Of a stretch of DNA of 64,000 bases, positions 20,924 through 33,534 are shown piece after piece. The position numbers were made by a program, and so were the translations under genes. The notes beneath the pieces were generated by a model. It was not told the DNA's origin. It did no database searches and saw only the letters and a list, made by a program, of their open reading frames with translations. The stretch comes from Coleophoma eucalyptorum. Taxonomy: Eukaryota; Ascomycota; Leotiomycetes; Helotiales; Dermateaceae. Each line of letters starts with the position of its first letter. Position 1 is the stretch's first letter. Location: NCBI GenBank assembly GCA_026120035.1, contig JALRME010000005.1:1240001-1304000 (forward strand). The letters are read 5' to 3'.

Positions 20924-22688
20924 ATGTCACGATTCGATCCATACCGCTCGTCAGCGGGTGACTTGGGTTACGGTTACGGCCGTGGAGGACGAGGTGGAGG
21001 AGAGAGATGGGATGCCGAGCGCTTCGACTACGAGCGAGACCGATCTCGATTCGCACCTGAGCGAGAGCGCTTTGAGGAACGCGAAGTGATCCGCGATACT
21101 CGTCCGCCCCGCAGAGGCATCTCACGACCACGAGAACGCTCATTTGATGAGGTCTTCGAAGGGCGAGGCCGTGGAAGATTTGAGGACGAGAGACTCAGAG
21201 AACGGGTATATTACGATGACGAACCCAGATTTGAGCGGGAGCCTGTTAGAGAGCGGTCGCAGCGGATGGTTATGGAGAAGGAACGAGAATACTACAGTCC
21301 TTCACCACCACGCCGGGCACCAGGAAACCGCCCAGCATTTATGAGACGGCAGTCCAGTCTTGACACTTTTGATCGAAAGCCGATGGTCAGGTACGAGCGA
21401 CGAGAAGAGGACATTTATGGGCCCATTGCAAGAAGGGAGGAGTTTGCTCCTCCTCTCCCAAGAGCCAGAGCCTTACCACCTCCACGTCGATATGAGCGCG
21501 AGTACGAAGATATTCGAGTAGCCGAACCAGATTACTATGGTGATGAGGAATACAGAGGCGTTCCAGAACGTGTACGAGAACGGGAGATCATCAGAACCAG
21601 ACGACGCAGCAAGAGTCGAAGCAGAAGCCGCGAGCGCAGCCATCGGGGTAGCACAAGAGGAAGTGTCAGGAGCAGCTCTGTTAGCTCGAGCAGCAGCAGC
21701 AGCAGTAAGACAACCGTGAGAAGTGAGTTTCCCAAGAAAGGCAAGACGAGAATGCCGGCCAGATTGGTGAGCAAGAAGGCTATCATTGATCTTGGTTACC
21801 CATTCGAAGAAGAGGTATGCATAAATCTGTTGTATAAACAATTTTGAAAATTGAACTAACTTTGAGGTCTAGGGCGAGACTATTATCATTCAAAAGGCGC
21901 TTGGTCGCGAGAACATCGACGAAGTCATTAAGCTTAGTGAAGAGTACAAGTCTAGCAGTATGTCAAACCTGTTTTCTTCCACCCACTCTTCTTTGACGAA
22001 GACTCCCCTAATGCTTGCCACAGAGCACAAAGAAAGCAAGGAAGAAACATTAATAACAAATTACCTTGTCGGTGCAGAACATGAAATGCACGGCGGACGA
22101 TCTGAAGCTGGTACCGTTGTTGAGGAGCACCGACAAGAGATCTTTACCGTACCACCTCCACCTCCCCCAGGATGGCATGGACACTCGACCCCATCCCCAC
22201 AACCAGCTGAAATCATCACCGATACCAAGATCACCGAGACTCATCACCATCACCCTGAGCACCACCATCATCACCCTGAAGCAATCATTCTTGATGCTCA
22301 TCCAAAAGAGGAAATTATCCATGAGAAAATTATTGAAAGATCCGACGCCATTCCGGTTGGGCCACTCGCACTTGCAGTTCCCGAGCGCCGTGTAACTTCT
22401 GAGCGAGCAATCAGAGCTGAGATCAAGGCTCTCGAGGCCGAGAAAGAAGCCCTGCGAGCTGAGAAGCGAGCTGATCGAGAACTTCGCAGGGCTGATAGAC
22501 TTCGGGCCCATGGACGAGCTTCTGAGGGAGAACTTGTATTGTACGAACAAGACAGAGTCCTTAGAGGAGAGGAAGTCACACTTGTCAAAAGGGAAAGATA
22601 TATCGAACCAGAAGGTGGAGCACCGGTCAGAATCGAGAAGGACAAGAAAGGTAGGATGTCAATCAGTGTGCCGAAGTACTATAGATGA
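20924..22688 (+). CDS. DUF8035-like Arg/Glu-rich fungal protein
   Basis: Exons 20924-21814, 21873-21957 and 22024-22688; about 546 aa. The first 280 residues are almost all Arg, Glu, Asp, Tyr and Pro, with RGG-type repeats (GRGGRGGGERW) and an SR-like block (RRRSKSRSRSRERSHRGS) followed by a Ser run. A short folded segment (KTRMPARLVSKKAIIDLGYP...GETIIIQKALGRENIDEVIK) is the part shared by this fungal family. Later come a poly-Pro stretch, a His-rich stretch (HHHHPEHHHHHPEA) and a Glu/Arg/Ala coiled-coil-like helix (~400-480). The end GGAPVRIEKDKKGRMSISVPKYYR is also conserved as I recall. The composition suggests an RNA-associated or scaffold protein, but no function is established. The 66-nt second intron is a multiple of three without a stop, so retention would add 22 residues. 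Confidence 0.8.
21958..22023 (+). other. in-frame 66-nt intron (optional exon) in the DUF8035-like gene
   Basis: Begins GTATGT, has a ctaat branch-like motif and ends GCCACAG, so it looks like a normal intron; but it is divisible by three and has no stop. Spliced, the protein reads SSKHKESKEE; unspliced it gains a Ser/Thr-rich insert. Both forms are possible. Confidence 0.55.
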
Positions 22689-23623
22689 GTTCGTAGTTTC
22701 CTTCGGCATAAAGTTATCAGGGCAAGGGCTGATTCGTGGAAATAGTCCCACCCCCAAAAATCATTCGAGCTATGCTCAAGACTTTGACTTAAGGGCAGTC
22801 AAATCACTTCGATGCATTTTTACAGTTGCGTCCAGTCCAACATGTAGCAAAAGGCGTTTACTTTTACTTGCACTTTGGAACGGACAATACGGCAGGTCTG
22901 GCGTTGGGAGATGTACCGATGTATGCTTTCTCAATACCACAAGACCCGAGAATTCGGGTTTGGAAATGTATCACTGGCCTCAATTTCTTTTTTCACCACA
23001 ATTTTTCTGTTCATTGGTTTGGGGTAATAGAACGGATCTGCAAGGTTGGGACTCGAGATGGCTAGGATATGGAGAGGGCAGGCATGCTTTAACAAGGGAA
23101 ATTTTTTCACAGAGCACTCACAGAGCACAGAGCTCTAAGCTTCAGTTCGACAGTCATTGTTCTGCTATGGATTTTGATCATTGATTTGATTTTCTTTCAG
23201 TTAGTCGGATTTTTTATTTGAGATAATGAGACCACGAATTTCTTTATAAGTGAGCACCCCTTCGCACTCTGATTGGCGATACGCTACGGACTACATATTC
23301 TCAAGAAAATGACCATGTCCTTCAACCATCCTGTGCTGCCATCGAGATCAGATGGATTACCTGGGTCAGTCTTGGTCACATGACTATATAATGACATCAA
23401 CGATGCGAGATAAGCGAATGATTTAGCGCCGATCGACAGCTATATCTGCATCTTTCAAGCTGAAGCTGGAACTGGAGCTACTGCTCCTGAATTCGATGCA
23501 CTTTCTGAGACTAGCAGGTTCTTAGGACGCGTGACGTAGATTTTGCAACGCGTAGGTAAGTCCATCCGTAGGTCCAATGCTTCCATCGCCTCTCATGATA
23601 AAATGTATTCCACTTCCAATTGA
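22689..23623. other. intergenic
   Basis: 3' flank of the DUF8035-like gene and promoter of uve1. ORFs on either strand (e.g. 22826-23065 +, 22931-23128 -) have no domain. Nothing else seen. Confidence 0.5.
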
Positions 23624-26219
23624 ATGTTTACAGCTTCGTCGCTTTATCTGCGTACAGGCAGTCTTTCTTTTCCCTTTCCAATACGTCAGAAACGAACGTT
23701 ATCGTTTTTCTTGAATCGCAAGCACCGCTTTTTCAATATCATTCATCCTCGACAATCTTGTCCATTCGTCATGCCTCCAAAACGAAAGAGATCCTCTGTA
23801 ACGGCTTCTACAGCTTCAGCAATAGCAGACATTCCACCATCAATTCTACCACTAACAAAAAAGCTTATTAAGCCTCCAGCAACCAAACGACAGGTCTCTC
23901 AACGGGGCAAGGTTGACACTAACCCCGATCACAATGCTGATATTATGGATGGAAAGGCCGCTTTACGTGCCAGTCCTGACGCTGATGAGAAGGGCGAGGC
24001 TCTGAACATCACAGCCATAAACCAAGGCCCACCAATAACCCCTGCAAAAGCCCTAAATGCAGCTGTAAAGGCAGAAGCTGAGAGTGATTCTTCATTATCT
24101 GAACTGGACGAAATGCCTGTGGCGAAGAAGATCAAAAAGATGCCAACAAAGAGTTCCATTGCTGCAAAGAAAGGAAGCGATGAGATCAAGGCGTTCAAGG
24201 CAGAGCAAGCTGCAAAGAAAGCTGCTGAGACGAAGATCAAGAAAGAAGTTGTTGATGAGGATGTTAGAGCGGATCCTGATGGCGACGAGGGAGTGGCGGA
24301 GGATGTTGATACTATGAAGAAGGAGGCTGCTAGACCTCCACCTGTCAATAGTGATTATCTGCCATTGCCATGGAAAGGTAGATTAGGTTATGTAAGTGCT
24401 CTTGTTAAGTGTATAAAGATAGGTCTAATGAATATTCTAGGCCTGCCTGAATACTTATCTCCGATTTTCCAACCCTCCAGTATTTGCATCAAGGACCTGT
24501 CGAATAGCCTCTATCCTAGAGCATCGTCATCCACTGAAAGATCCCACACAACCGGAACATGCCACCAAGAATCGTCCCGACAAGTCAAAACCTGCCTCTA
24601 TTGAAAGAGGACAGAAATACGTGGAGGAGCTTGGAGTTTCTAATGCAATGGATGTGATGAAAATGCTGCGGTGGAACGATAAATACGGAATCAAATTCAT
24701 GCGCCTCAGCTCAGAAATGTTCCCTTTCGCTAGTCATGAAGAATATGGTTACAAACTTGCCCCCTTTGCTTCAGAGGTGTTGTCCGAGGTTGGGAAAGTT
24801 GCTGCTGAACTTGGACATCGTTTGAGCACTCATCCGGGACAGGTGATTTGACATGTTTGTGCCAGTTGACATTTGCTAATACTCTGTTAGTTCACACAGC
24901 TAGGTTCTCCCCGCTCTGCTGTAATTGAAAATGCAATCCGAGATCTTGATTATCACGAGGAGATGCTCAGCCTGCTCAAACTGCCCGAACAAGAAGATCG
25001 TGACGCGGTCATGATATTGCATCTTGGAGGGACCTTTGGCGACAAAGCAGCAACCATCGATCGGTTTCGCGAGAACTATCAGAGGCTCTCTGAAAAGGTC
25101 AAGAATCGAATCGTTCTCGAGAATGATGATGTTTCTTGGTCCGTCCACGATCTGCTGCCTCTATGCGAAGAGCTAAACATTCCACTCTGCCTTGATTTCC
25201 ACCATCACAATATCATCTTTGATGATACAAAACTACGTGAAGGCACACGCGATATCATGGACCTGTATCCACGCATCAAAGCGACTTGGGATCGCAAAAA
25301 GATCAAACAAAAAATGCACTACAGCGAGCCGTGTCCAGAGGCCATAACCGGACGACAACGCCGAAAGCATAACCCAAGGCCCGCGACACTACCTCCCTGC
25401 CCGAATGACATGGACCTCATGATCGAAGCCAAGGATAAAGAACAAGCTGTTTTTGCTCTAATGCGGACTTTCAAGCTCCCAGGCTGGGAGTCCTTCAATG
25501 ATATCATTCCGTATGAACGAGATGATGATAACAAACCCGCCCCGAAGAAAGCCAAGAAAAAGAAGACTAAAAAACAAATCGCCGCCGAGATTGAAGAATT
25601 TGGGAAAGAACTGAGTGATGAGGAAGAAGTCGTTAAGGAAACCATCGCAGAAGATAAGGTCGGTATGGGTGGGAAAGAAGACCGTGTTTTCTGGCCTGTT
25701 GGTATGGAAGAATGGTTAAGGCCAAAGAAGAGAGAAGTAAAGAAAAAAGAGAAGGGTGTAGATGAGAATCTTGAAGAGATGCTCCGAAATCCAACACCTG
25801 CCAACTTTGAGGCACGGAGGAAGGCTCAGTCTGCAGCAAAAAGTAGCACGCTACTCCCTGAGGATGTCAAAGAAAAGTTGAAGACTGTTAGCAGCGTGGC
25901 TGAAATCCAGGTCCTGCTCGACGAAATGAGGAATTCAACAGGAGATGAGAAGAGTGCAGATACTAAAATCGAGAATAGCAAGAAAACACCTGCAAAAAAG
26001 AAAGCAGCGCCTAAGAAGAGGACAGCAAGGAGTGTACCAACTCCTAGTGTTTCGACCCCAGATGAAGAGGAAGATGAAGACGAGAGTATGTTGGATCTTT
26101 CTGAGGACGAAGCGGATGAGAAACCTCTGAGATCGAAACCGCCTCCTTCAAGAGCGAGTGGGAGGGCTAGGGGAAAGAAGATGAGTTATGCGGAGGTGGA
26201 TGAGGATGAATTACATTGA
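23624..26219 (+). CDS. uve1: UV-damage endonuclease Uve1/UvdE
   Basis: Exons 23624-24391, 24441-24842, 24891-26219, about 832 aa from the first ATG. UVDE cuts DNA 5' of UV photoproducts and some other distortions and starts a light-damage repair route separate from NER. The TIM-barrel core (residues ~255-560) shows its metal and DNA motifs: GYACLNTYLR, HPGQFTQLGSPR, MILHLGGTFGDK, RIVLENDDVSWSVHDLLPLC, PLCLDFHHHNI and MHYSEP. The ~250 residues before the core are Lys/Glu/Ala-rich and disordered; the ~270 after it are Lys/Glu-rich and disordered, ending in a basic/acidic tail. Two starts are possible: 23624 (49 residues rich in Arg/Phe/Ser and without Asp/Glu, like a mitochondrial presequence) and 23771 (MPPKRKRSS, with a basic nuclear-type motif). 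Dual nuclear and mitochondrial targeting is known for fungal Uve1 in Cryptococcus. Confidence 0.95.
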
Positions 26220-27398
26220 GCTTTTTGGATAAGATTCATTAGTGAGTGGGCTTGGAATCTTGTATATTTGTAGGGTTATTGATACTATATTTGTAACATG
26301 ACTATTTTGTATCACTAACTTATTCTCGATTCTTGGGTTTTCTTGACTTTCTTAGCTACTGCTTGTTTTCCCCCACCGAGCCGTTCTGCACAACGATTAG
26401 TGTTATTAATGCTCTCAGAAACAACCTACAGTGTTTAATATATCCTTAGCCACTGATTTGTTCTTCCCTAGCAGAGCTCTTCTCCGAAATGAAACGGTTT
26501 TCAACTACTGCACTATGGTCAATCACATACCCTCTCTCTCCATGCATGCATCCCACCCTGCCAGTTTGTTTTTTACAAAAACAAAGCAGCATCTATTCTC
26601 AACAATAGTTACTTCTTGTAGCAGGTGCCAAGATTCCATAGGTATATACCAAGAATTCTTGTATATGAAGGTTCCTCGTATATGCACCATATTAGGTTCA
26701 TCACAGCTCATACTTTGAAGCTATTCAGAACTCTATTTTTACCTCGGTTCCGAGATCTTCTTAGTACCGATAAGACCTGCATATATACGCTCATTTGAGC
26801 CCTCCCATTTAGATCTCTGTAGGCTGACTTACATACAGATATACAAATGAACTGCTCCGTCCCACAGGTGTTTTAATGTATAAACTCATGACTGAGGTGA
26901 GCGAGAGTCTCATGGTGCATGAATTGCCAATAGAGAAAATTTCCCAAGCAGCGGGACCCAAATGAAGGTTTTTTCCCATTACTTCAAATATATACCCTAG
27001 CCGTACACTCCTAGACTGTGTTACTCCAGTGTGCTTGATGCCACAGATTGCCGTTTTGGGTTGGAGAAGACAAGGGAGGTGCTCGTCTATAAGCGAGCTG
27101 AACCTTCTTGTGGTAATCAAGGTCGTTTGTAAATGTCGTTAACTAGATTTCGAGTCGGTTTGGAACGACGATATTGTAGCTAGCTATACGCTCAAGTAAT
27201 TGTTTTACATGCATCTTTATCAATGAGAACCTCGCGTAAGCAAGAAGAAATCGCAATAGTCGGCTTTCCCACATCAATCTGAAATTATGGATTTCCTCGT
27301 ACGCGTACCTCAAACTCTCTCCTTTCGCAAATTAAATACCAACTCTCTCGCACCTCTTCTCTTTCCCTCTCTCTCTCTCTCTCTTCCATCCCTATCGC
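26220..27398. other. intergenic between convergent gene ends
   Basis: 3' flanks of uve1 (+) and the SDR gene (-). AT-rich, with scattered short ORFs lacking domains. A CT microsatellite lies at its right end. Confidence 0.5.
27366..27385. repeat. (CT)n microsatellite
   Basis: About nine CT dinucleotides just past the stop codon of the SDR gene on its 3' side. Confidence 0.85.
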
Positions 27399-28774
27399 TC
27401 ACTTGGCAGTATACCCGCCATCCACGACCAAGCTGTGTCCTGTAACCCAACTACTATCCTCGGAAACCAGGAACAGCGCCGCCCGAGCAATGTCCTCAAC
27501 CTGACCGAGGGCACCCCAGGGGTGTGCAGCCATCAAAAGCGCCTTCGTTCCCACAGCCAACGGATTATGGACATCCTGCGTGATTTCCGCAATGAGAGGA
27601 GTTTCAGTGACTGGAACCCGATTAGCCTATGACACCAGGTTTTGTTGATTTGAAGCGGGAGAGGGCGAGACCAGAAAAGAAAAGAAAAGAAGACGTACAG
27701 GAAGGACATAAGGCATTGCAGTGGATCTTCTCGCGGGCATAATCGACGGCAATCCCCCTGCTCAATCCCACCACGGCATGTTTGCTCGTGGTGTAGCCAG
27801 GCCCTCCTGGCAAGGCCACGAGGCCGGCTATACTCGCCACATTCACAATCCAGCCGCGGGTTTGGTCGCCGCGGCCGTTGGCGGGCAGTGGTTCTTGCTG
27901 CAAGAATTGCTGCAGGGCGTATTTGCAGCCGAGGAAGACCCCCCGGGTGTTGACGCGCATGGTTTGGTCGAAGACGGTTGTGCTGGCCTCATGGACACGA
28001 CGCCCTCCGATTTGCGTGGCTATGAAGTGCACATCGGGAGCGATGCCGGCGTTGTTGACGATGCTAGAGGGGGAAATATTAGTTTCATTGATTCTTTTCT
28101 AGCTCTTGGGCCTATTCTTCCCTCTGAGCTTTCCACTGCTTCTCTCCTCTTCTGTATACTTGGAGTGGGACTCCGACTAGAAGTGGGAATATCTTGCAGA
28201 TATATGACCAGATAAGAAGCAATACTAAAGAGGCAGGGCCTTTGAAAGGCTATGCGCTCTGATGGTAGAAAAGAAAAGTATGCTTGAACTCATACTAAAT
28301 GGCACAAGCACTTGCTGAGGCCCATTTCCTTCAGAACAATCAGAACCCACCTCAGGATATCTGGCACCAAGGTTCCGGAACCAAAAATAAAACCTCTGAT
28401 ACGACTTGAACCTCCAAGAAAGAAACCCAGCAACAACGAGTAAAAGCGAGCCACTCAGAAGGCTTCTCCTCACCGGGCATAGAAGAGGCTGGAAAGAAAA
28501 CAACCTACATATCAAGCCTCCCCCACTCCGCCACCGTCCCCTTCACCAAATCCTCCACCTCAGTCTCCTCCCCAACATCGGTCTTGACAAAGGTTGCCTT
28601 TCCGCCTTTCTGGACGATCAGGTCATGCGTAGCGACCTCTTCATGTGAAATAGGAGCTAGATCTGCACATACGACGCTCGCGCCTTCTTCCGCATATAAC
28701 AATGCGATAGCCCGCCCGAGTCCCGAGCTGGAACCGGTGACGATCGCTATGCGGTTTTGAAGACGTTGTGACAT
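27399..28774 (-). CDS. short-chain dehydrogenase/reductase (SDR)
   Basis: Exons 28774-28509, 28063-27699 and 27610-27399; phases agree and give 280 aa, a normal classical SDR length. The NAD(P)-binding motif [10 protein letters not shown] is near the start, ADLAP follows beta2 (an acidic residue there often favours NAD(H)), DIIVNNAG spans the first splice, and the catalytic Ser and YxxxK appear in [20 protein letters not shown] followed by SKHA. The third exon gives [12 protein letters not shown] and ends [15 protein letters not shown], the standard SDR ending. It is a cytosolic oxidoreductase; the substrate cannot be told. The first intron is 445 nt, far longer than others in the window. The acceptor of exon 3 (CCAG at 27611-27614) was chosen because the nearer TAG upstream would put a stop in frame. 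Confidence 0.9.
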
Positions 28775-29925
28775 TTTCCCCTTATTTTCAAGCGCTGGGC
28801 TGTGGGTATTTTGTTGTTTTAAATCTTGCTGATGTGCGTGAGGACGGGAACTTAGGGAGGGAGCGTGTTCAGGTCTAGAACGGGATGGAAGGACCGGATA
28901 TTCTTTCTTAATAATTGGTAATCAGGGTGGTGTGGTGGATCAAAAGTTAAGAGTCAAAGAAGAAACGTCGAGAACTGGCGAGCAGTACTTCCGTAAACAT
29001 ATATGTAGATATAAGTAGAAGGTACATCTATACCAATCGCAGAAGATAGATACGCAAATTGCACCAGAGGTGCGTAGCTCGCAACCCTCGTATTACCCCC
29101 CCTCTTCTCTCATGCCACCCCCCTCCAAAGGTAAAATGTTATTCGATGATTTCATGGGCTCATCAGCCATTCAAAAGGCCAGACCTGTGCGATGAAGCCA
29201 ATGGACGTCTAATCAGGCGAGATTCATTATCACGTACGGACCACACGCCGGTTAAAAAGATATCATGTCCGAGACAGACGTCAGGACAGCCACCGAGTAG
29301 CAGATCCCCTCTCTTAAAGAGTCCAGGATCAGCCCAAGGAGCCGAGGTATTAAGAGGGAGTTAAAAAAAACCCAAGAGAATGGTTCAGATAAGATGCGCC
29401 GTAGGTTTTCACGGATAAGAACTTCCTCAGCTGCCTATGATCGCTCAATAAGATTGTGGTGCCAAACCTAGTCTGATGATCTCTGACCTTTCTGGTGTCC
29501 AATGTCCGGGGATTTTGGAGAACGTGACTGATGATGGCTGATATTGAACCTTGGCTAAATGGCACTTAAGCGGCCGCTTGAGACGACGTAGTGTAATGGA
29601 TCGAGACAGTAGGAAGGGAAGGAAGTCAGTTACGAAATGAGGCTTGAGACTTTGTCTTCTACAATTTCTGCCTTGAAGGGGTAGAGTACCAATCTAGATA
29701 GAGGTCCGAGGAAAGAAGACAAGTAGAACACCCAGGGGAGTGGAAGAGAGGATCCACATCTGGCGGGGTATCGGTAGTTACTTATGATCGACATTTACTT
29801 CATTTCCGGTAGTTCTTTGATTTTCTGGCAGCGGAGGAAAGAAAGAGCTTTTGCTAAGAATCTGCTCCCTATCTTCTTCTTGCCATGACTAATTAAAGCA
29901 ATCGCTTAAATGTCTATTGCTCAGT
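28775..29925. other. intergenic
   Basis: Promoter of the SDR gene and 3' flank of the methyltransferase gene. The ORFs at 29059-29364 (+) and 29350-29565 (-) have no domain. No gene seen. Confidence 0.5.
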
Positions 29926-31270
29926 TCAACCTCTCATAAAGCCAAATATCTCAATCTCCTCACTATCAGCACCCAACACCTCAAGTGGTACCCTTGCCTT
30001 CTCGCTGACCACAAACCCGGCATCTTGCATCAGATCAAAGAAGACGGCCTCACTTTCATGTCTTACCTTCATAGCAACTACCACGAGAGCCTCTGCCTTT
30101 CCAGGCTCGGTAAGTCTCCCTAATGCCTTAACTAGATCAGGGACCACATCGGGATTATATGTGCAGTCCGCAACTAAGATCAAATCCCAGTCTGTACTCT
30201 GGATGTTGGTAGGTAGAGGTAGAGACCAGTCTAAGACTTGATGGGAGATTTTGGAGTTGATGGGAGATGGTATAAGAGCGAAGTTATGTGTGAGAATCTC
30301 ACTCGCCTCCGGGAGGTCGGTGAGTATGACTTGTTTTACACCTGGGAAGTACGTCGCCAGTGAAATTCCAACAATTCCACAACCAGCTCCTAATTCCAAT
30401 ACTTGGAGATCTTGCTTTTGAAGTGTAGTCTGTAGCAAAGGTAGATCTGGAGGGCTGGATACTTTGCCAGATTCTGAGAATGGAGAGAAGAAGGAGACGT
30501 ATGATGATAATATGAGACCCGCATCCCTAGTCGGTGTAAGTTTAGGAGAGAAAGACGTACCTGGGTGCGTACCAAATATGCCTTGCAATACTCTCACCTG
30601 CTTCCTCCCAGATATGAAGTTCTTTGCCATGAGCATGAAAGACTCGTTCTGCAAGTGCTTGTGCAGCCGGTCCCTTATCCACGACAGGACTTAGATTTAT
30701 TATCATGCTGCGTACAGCTACAACACCACCTGTCTCTTCCGCAGCCTGGATCCAGCAATTTTCAAAGGCGCTGACATCAAGAGAATCACTCTTCGCCTTA
30801 ACCACCATCCGCAGCCTACCTTGTCGCAAGCGCGCGAGGTTAGGAGCGGGTATATTGATCTCAACCCCCGTATATCCATCCTTAGCGGCCCAGACCATAT
30901 CGGCACTAGCAAGTACTCTCCAGGCCTCTCCGCCACTTGTACTCCCCGACGCGTCTATCTCCAGAAGCGCGCACAGGGGCACCGTCTCGAAGCAAAAGGA
31001 CTCGCCGAGATCGGTAGTGACAGTGATCTTCGCGGAGACTTGATTCGGCGCGCTCGCCGAAGGAAGGAGGCGGGGCTGCTTGAGAAAACGGATGTAGTGC
31101 ATGATGTGTGATGTTGGTCTCGCAGATGTTTCTTCTTTCTGGTAACAGAGGAGGATATGTCCGCTGCGATGCAGCGGCGCGGAGGGTACGTCGTGCGCCA
31201 GTTGCAGGCCCACAGCTTGGTTGGGTTGAAATGGCACAGCAAGGTCTACTTCGAGGCTACCTTTGACCAA
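29926..31270 (-). CDS. METTL21/EFM-like SAM-dependent protein methyltransferase
   Basis: Exons 31270-30573 and 30526-29926 joined across a 46-nt intron (TTTG/GTACGC...CTAG/GGATGC), about 432 aa. The join creates ARHIWDAGLILSSY, the usual segment just before the fold in lysine methyltransferases of family 16. Motif I is VLELGAGCGIVGISLA, the next acidic loop is ILTDLPEASEIL, and the D-x-x-Y-like catalytic-side motif appears as LILVADCTYNPDVV. Such enzymes methylate lysines of elongation factors, chaperones or other proteins; the target here is unknown. The ~230-residue N-terminal region carries a beta-rich domain of unknown role and is long for the group. The ATG at 31270 is the first in the frame. 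Confidence 0.85.
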
Positions 31271-31652
31271 AGGGTGAGCCCAATGCTGCGGGTCGTGTGG
31301 TATTCAGCTCTCAGCTTGAATCGATGCTGCAAGCCCCAGGTATAGTCCGGACAGTGCGCTGTTCACCGTAACCTTCGCGAGCCAACGAACAGGCTTATCT
31401 GGTCTCTTGGGACGTAGGCAGCATGAAGTTGAAAAAAGAATTGCATCCGCTGCGGCCAACGATCCGTCCCGCGCGCTCTCACCGCTGCTTTCCCCTCCAG
31501 CTCTTCGCTTTTCCCCTCGGTACCCACAATTTTCCGTGACAGCAAAACACGCAGAGAACCAGCCTTATGGATACTGAGGCGTTCTTACATGTTACAAACG
31601 CTGACCGCTGTCATATGTTGTCAAAGTTGTGGCAGCGGATGCCGGGTTGTGG

Positions 31653-31682
31653 GTCGTTGTTGTTGTTGTTATTGTTGTTGTA
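31653..31682. repeat. (GTT)n microsatellite
   Basis: Nine to ten GTT units with one ATT interruption, between genes. Confidence 0.85.
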
Positions 31683-33518
31683 CCGTATCGTGTGCGGCTT
31701 TGCAGAAAAGCTTAAAATAACTAGATCTAGCATTCTTCACCGTGCCCACCAACAAAACATTGAGAGAGCATCGACCAATACGGGCTTCGTCCAAGGCCGG
31801 AAGGCATAACCTAACTCTTCAACACGTTGTTAGCTTTCATGCCATCTCTGCAGTATGGGTCCTCTTCCAACTTTTTCTGCCGCTTGATACAGTTGGAAGG
31901 GCACATTCTCAGAGTAGTAAGTGGGGCAGCATGCCAATCCATTATCCCACCCCCATGATGTCAACCGAACAATACGACAAGTCTTGGAAATCAGTGACGC
32001 GCATGATCGGGGAAGAATGGAACAAGAGGAGAAGAATACAAGGCATCAAGGCCCTACATGGTCGTGAGAAGAGGTTCCACTCGCTCACATAAATATCCGC
32101 CTGCATGCATGTGGCCGACAGGGGGGAATCCTTCACAGTACGTCGTCCATCGCTACCCCACTATCACCATAGCATCGCACGCACTTAACAGCCACAGTAA
32201 GCAGCGCTGTGATCACTGTCCATACACTTAACCGCCGTAAGCCTGCATCTTGGTGAATCTTACCCCTCTCCCTGGATATATCATGGCTATGTCAATTCGG
32301 TATGCTCTAAGCTGAGTAGTCTAGTCAACTGTGGCAGTAAAGTCAACTCGGTAGATTTGGGATCTGGCAACGTCAGACACGGCGGTTATTTTCCCCGGAT
32401 CGCTTTCGTGGGTGGATAGAGCAGAACGTGCGAGCACACCAGGCAAGATGTGCGATGCTGACAGACTTGAGATGCTGCAAGGTAACGAGGGATACATGGG
32501 AGGAAAGCAAGGCATGACCGCGCCATCAACTCCCCAAGGTATCTCGAGTCCAGACCGAGCTGGGTGCAGCCGGTCAAGTACCTACGTAGTAGTGTGCAAG
32601 ACAGTCCTCACATCATGACCACGATCATGCTATTGTATTCCAGCCCAAGTTCCGAACGCGTGCAAACCCAATTCCCAGTATCGGTAACCAATAACGCATT
32701 CGAAGTTCTGCATGAAAGTATCCAGAACACCGCAGGAGAGGAACCCACTAAGTCCTTCCCTTCTCTTACTCGCAGCATACCACCACCGCAAGAAACCTCA
32801 GCGCTAAAGAAGAGACAGAAGGGTCCTCGCGGGACATTGTAGACAACTCGCGTGCTTCAGCCAGGAAGGTCTCAAGCAGACAACGCGTGAAAGCGCGCAC
32901 ACACGCACACACGCGAGACAGAGAGAGGGACGGAAACTCAAAACTCAAACTCAACATGCCCAGTCAAAAGTCAGAAAAGGCGAGACAGGTCCGAGCAGAA
33001 GCCCTAGATACTAGCCCTCCCCAAGCCAAATCCAAAGTCTCCCTCACAGCCAGCCGCACGGCGGCAGCATTCCAGCAGCGGGCACTAACTAAGTGAGCTC
33101 CCAGCGCGATGTGCCATGGTCGCCTGTGCACAACCCTTTCCCAGCCCCCATCCCCCAAGACATGATCCAGATATCCCGCAGAAACACCAAATACCATACC
33201 ACCATCGTCCCGCAATCCTTATATCATACGCGGAGGGCAATGGAGCCGAAAGGCCTCCGGTTTCTGCCCTCACATCGGATGAAAGACTTACGAGCCTAGA
33301 TCCACATACACCAAAGCTGGATTGGCATCTCTCGCCAGACAAGTGACAACTGCATGAATATCGCTTATTGAGGGGACTTTTGACTTTGAAGCCATGCATA
33401 CTCCCTGAAGACCTTATCTTTCTGCCGGATCCAAGGGGGAACGTGCGGTCTTGAAGAGGCTGAGAAGGGAGGGTTTATGCCTTGTACCTTCTCCCCTTAG
33501 TCTTTCTCTTCTCCATCC

Positions 33519-33534
33519 TTTTTTTTTTTTTTTT
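33519..33534. repeat. poly-T run (T16)
   Basis: Sixteen consecutive T residues in noncoding sequence. Confidence 0.9.
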
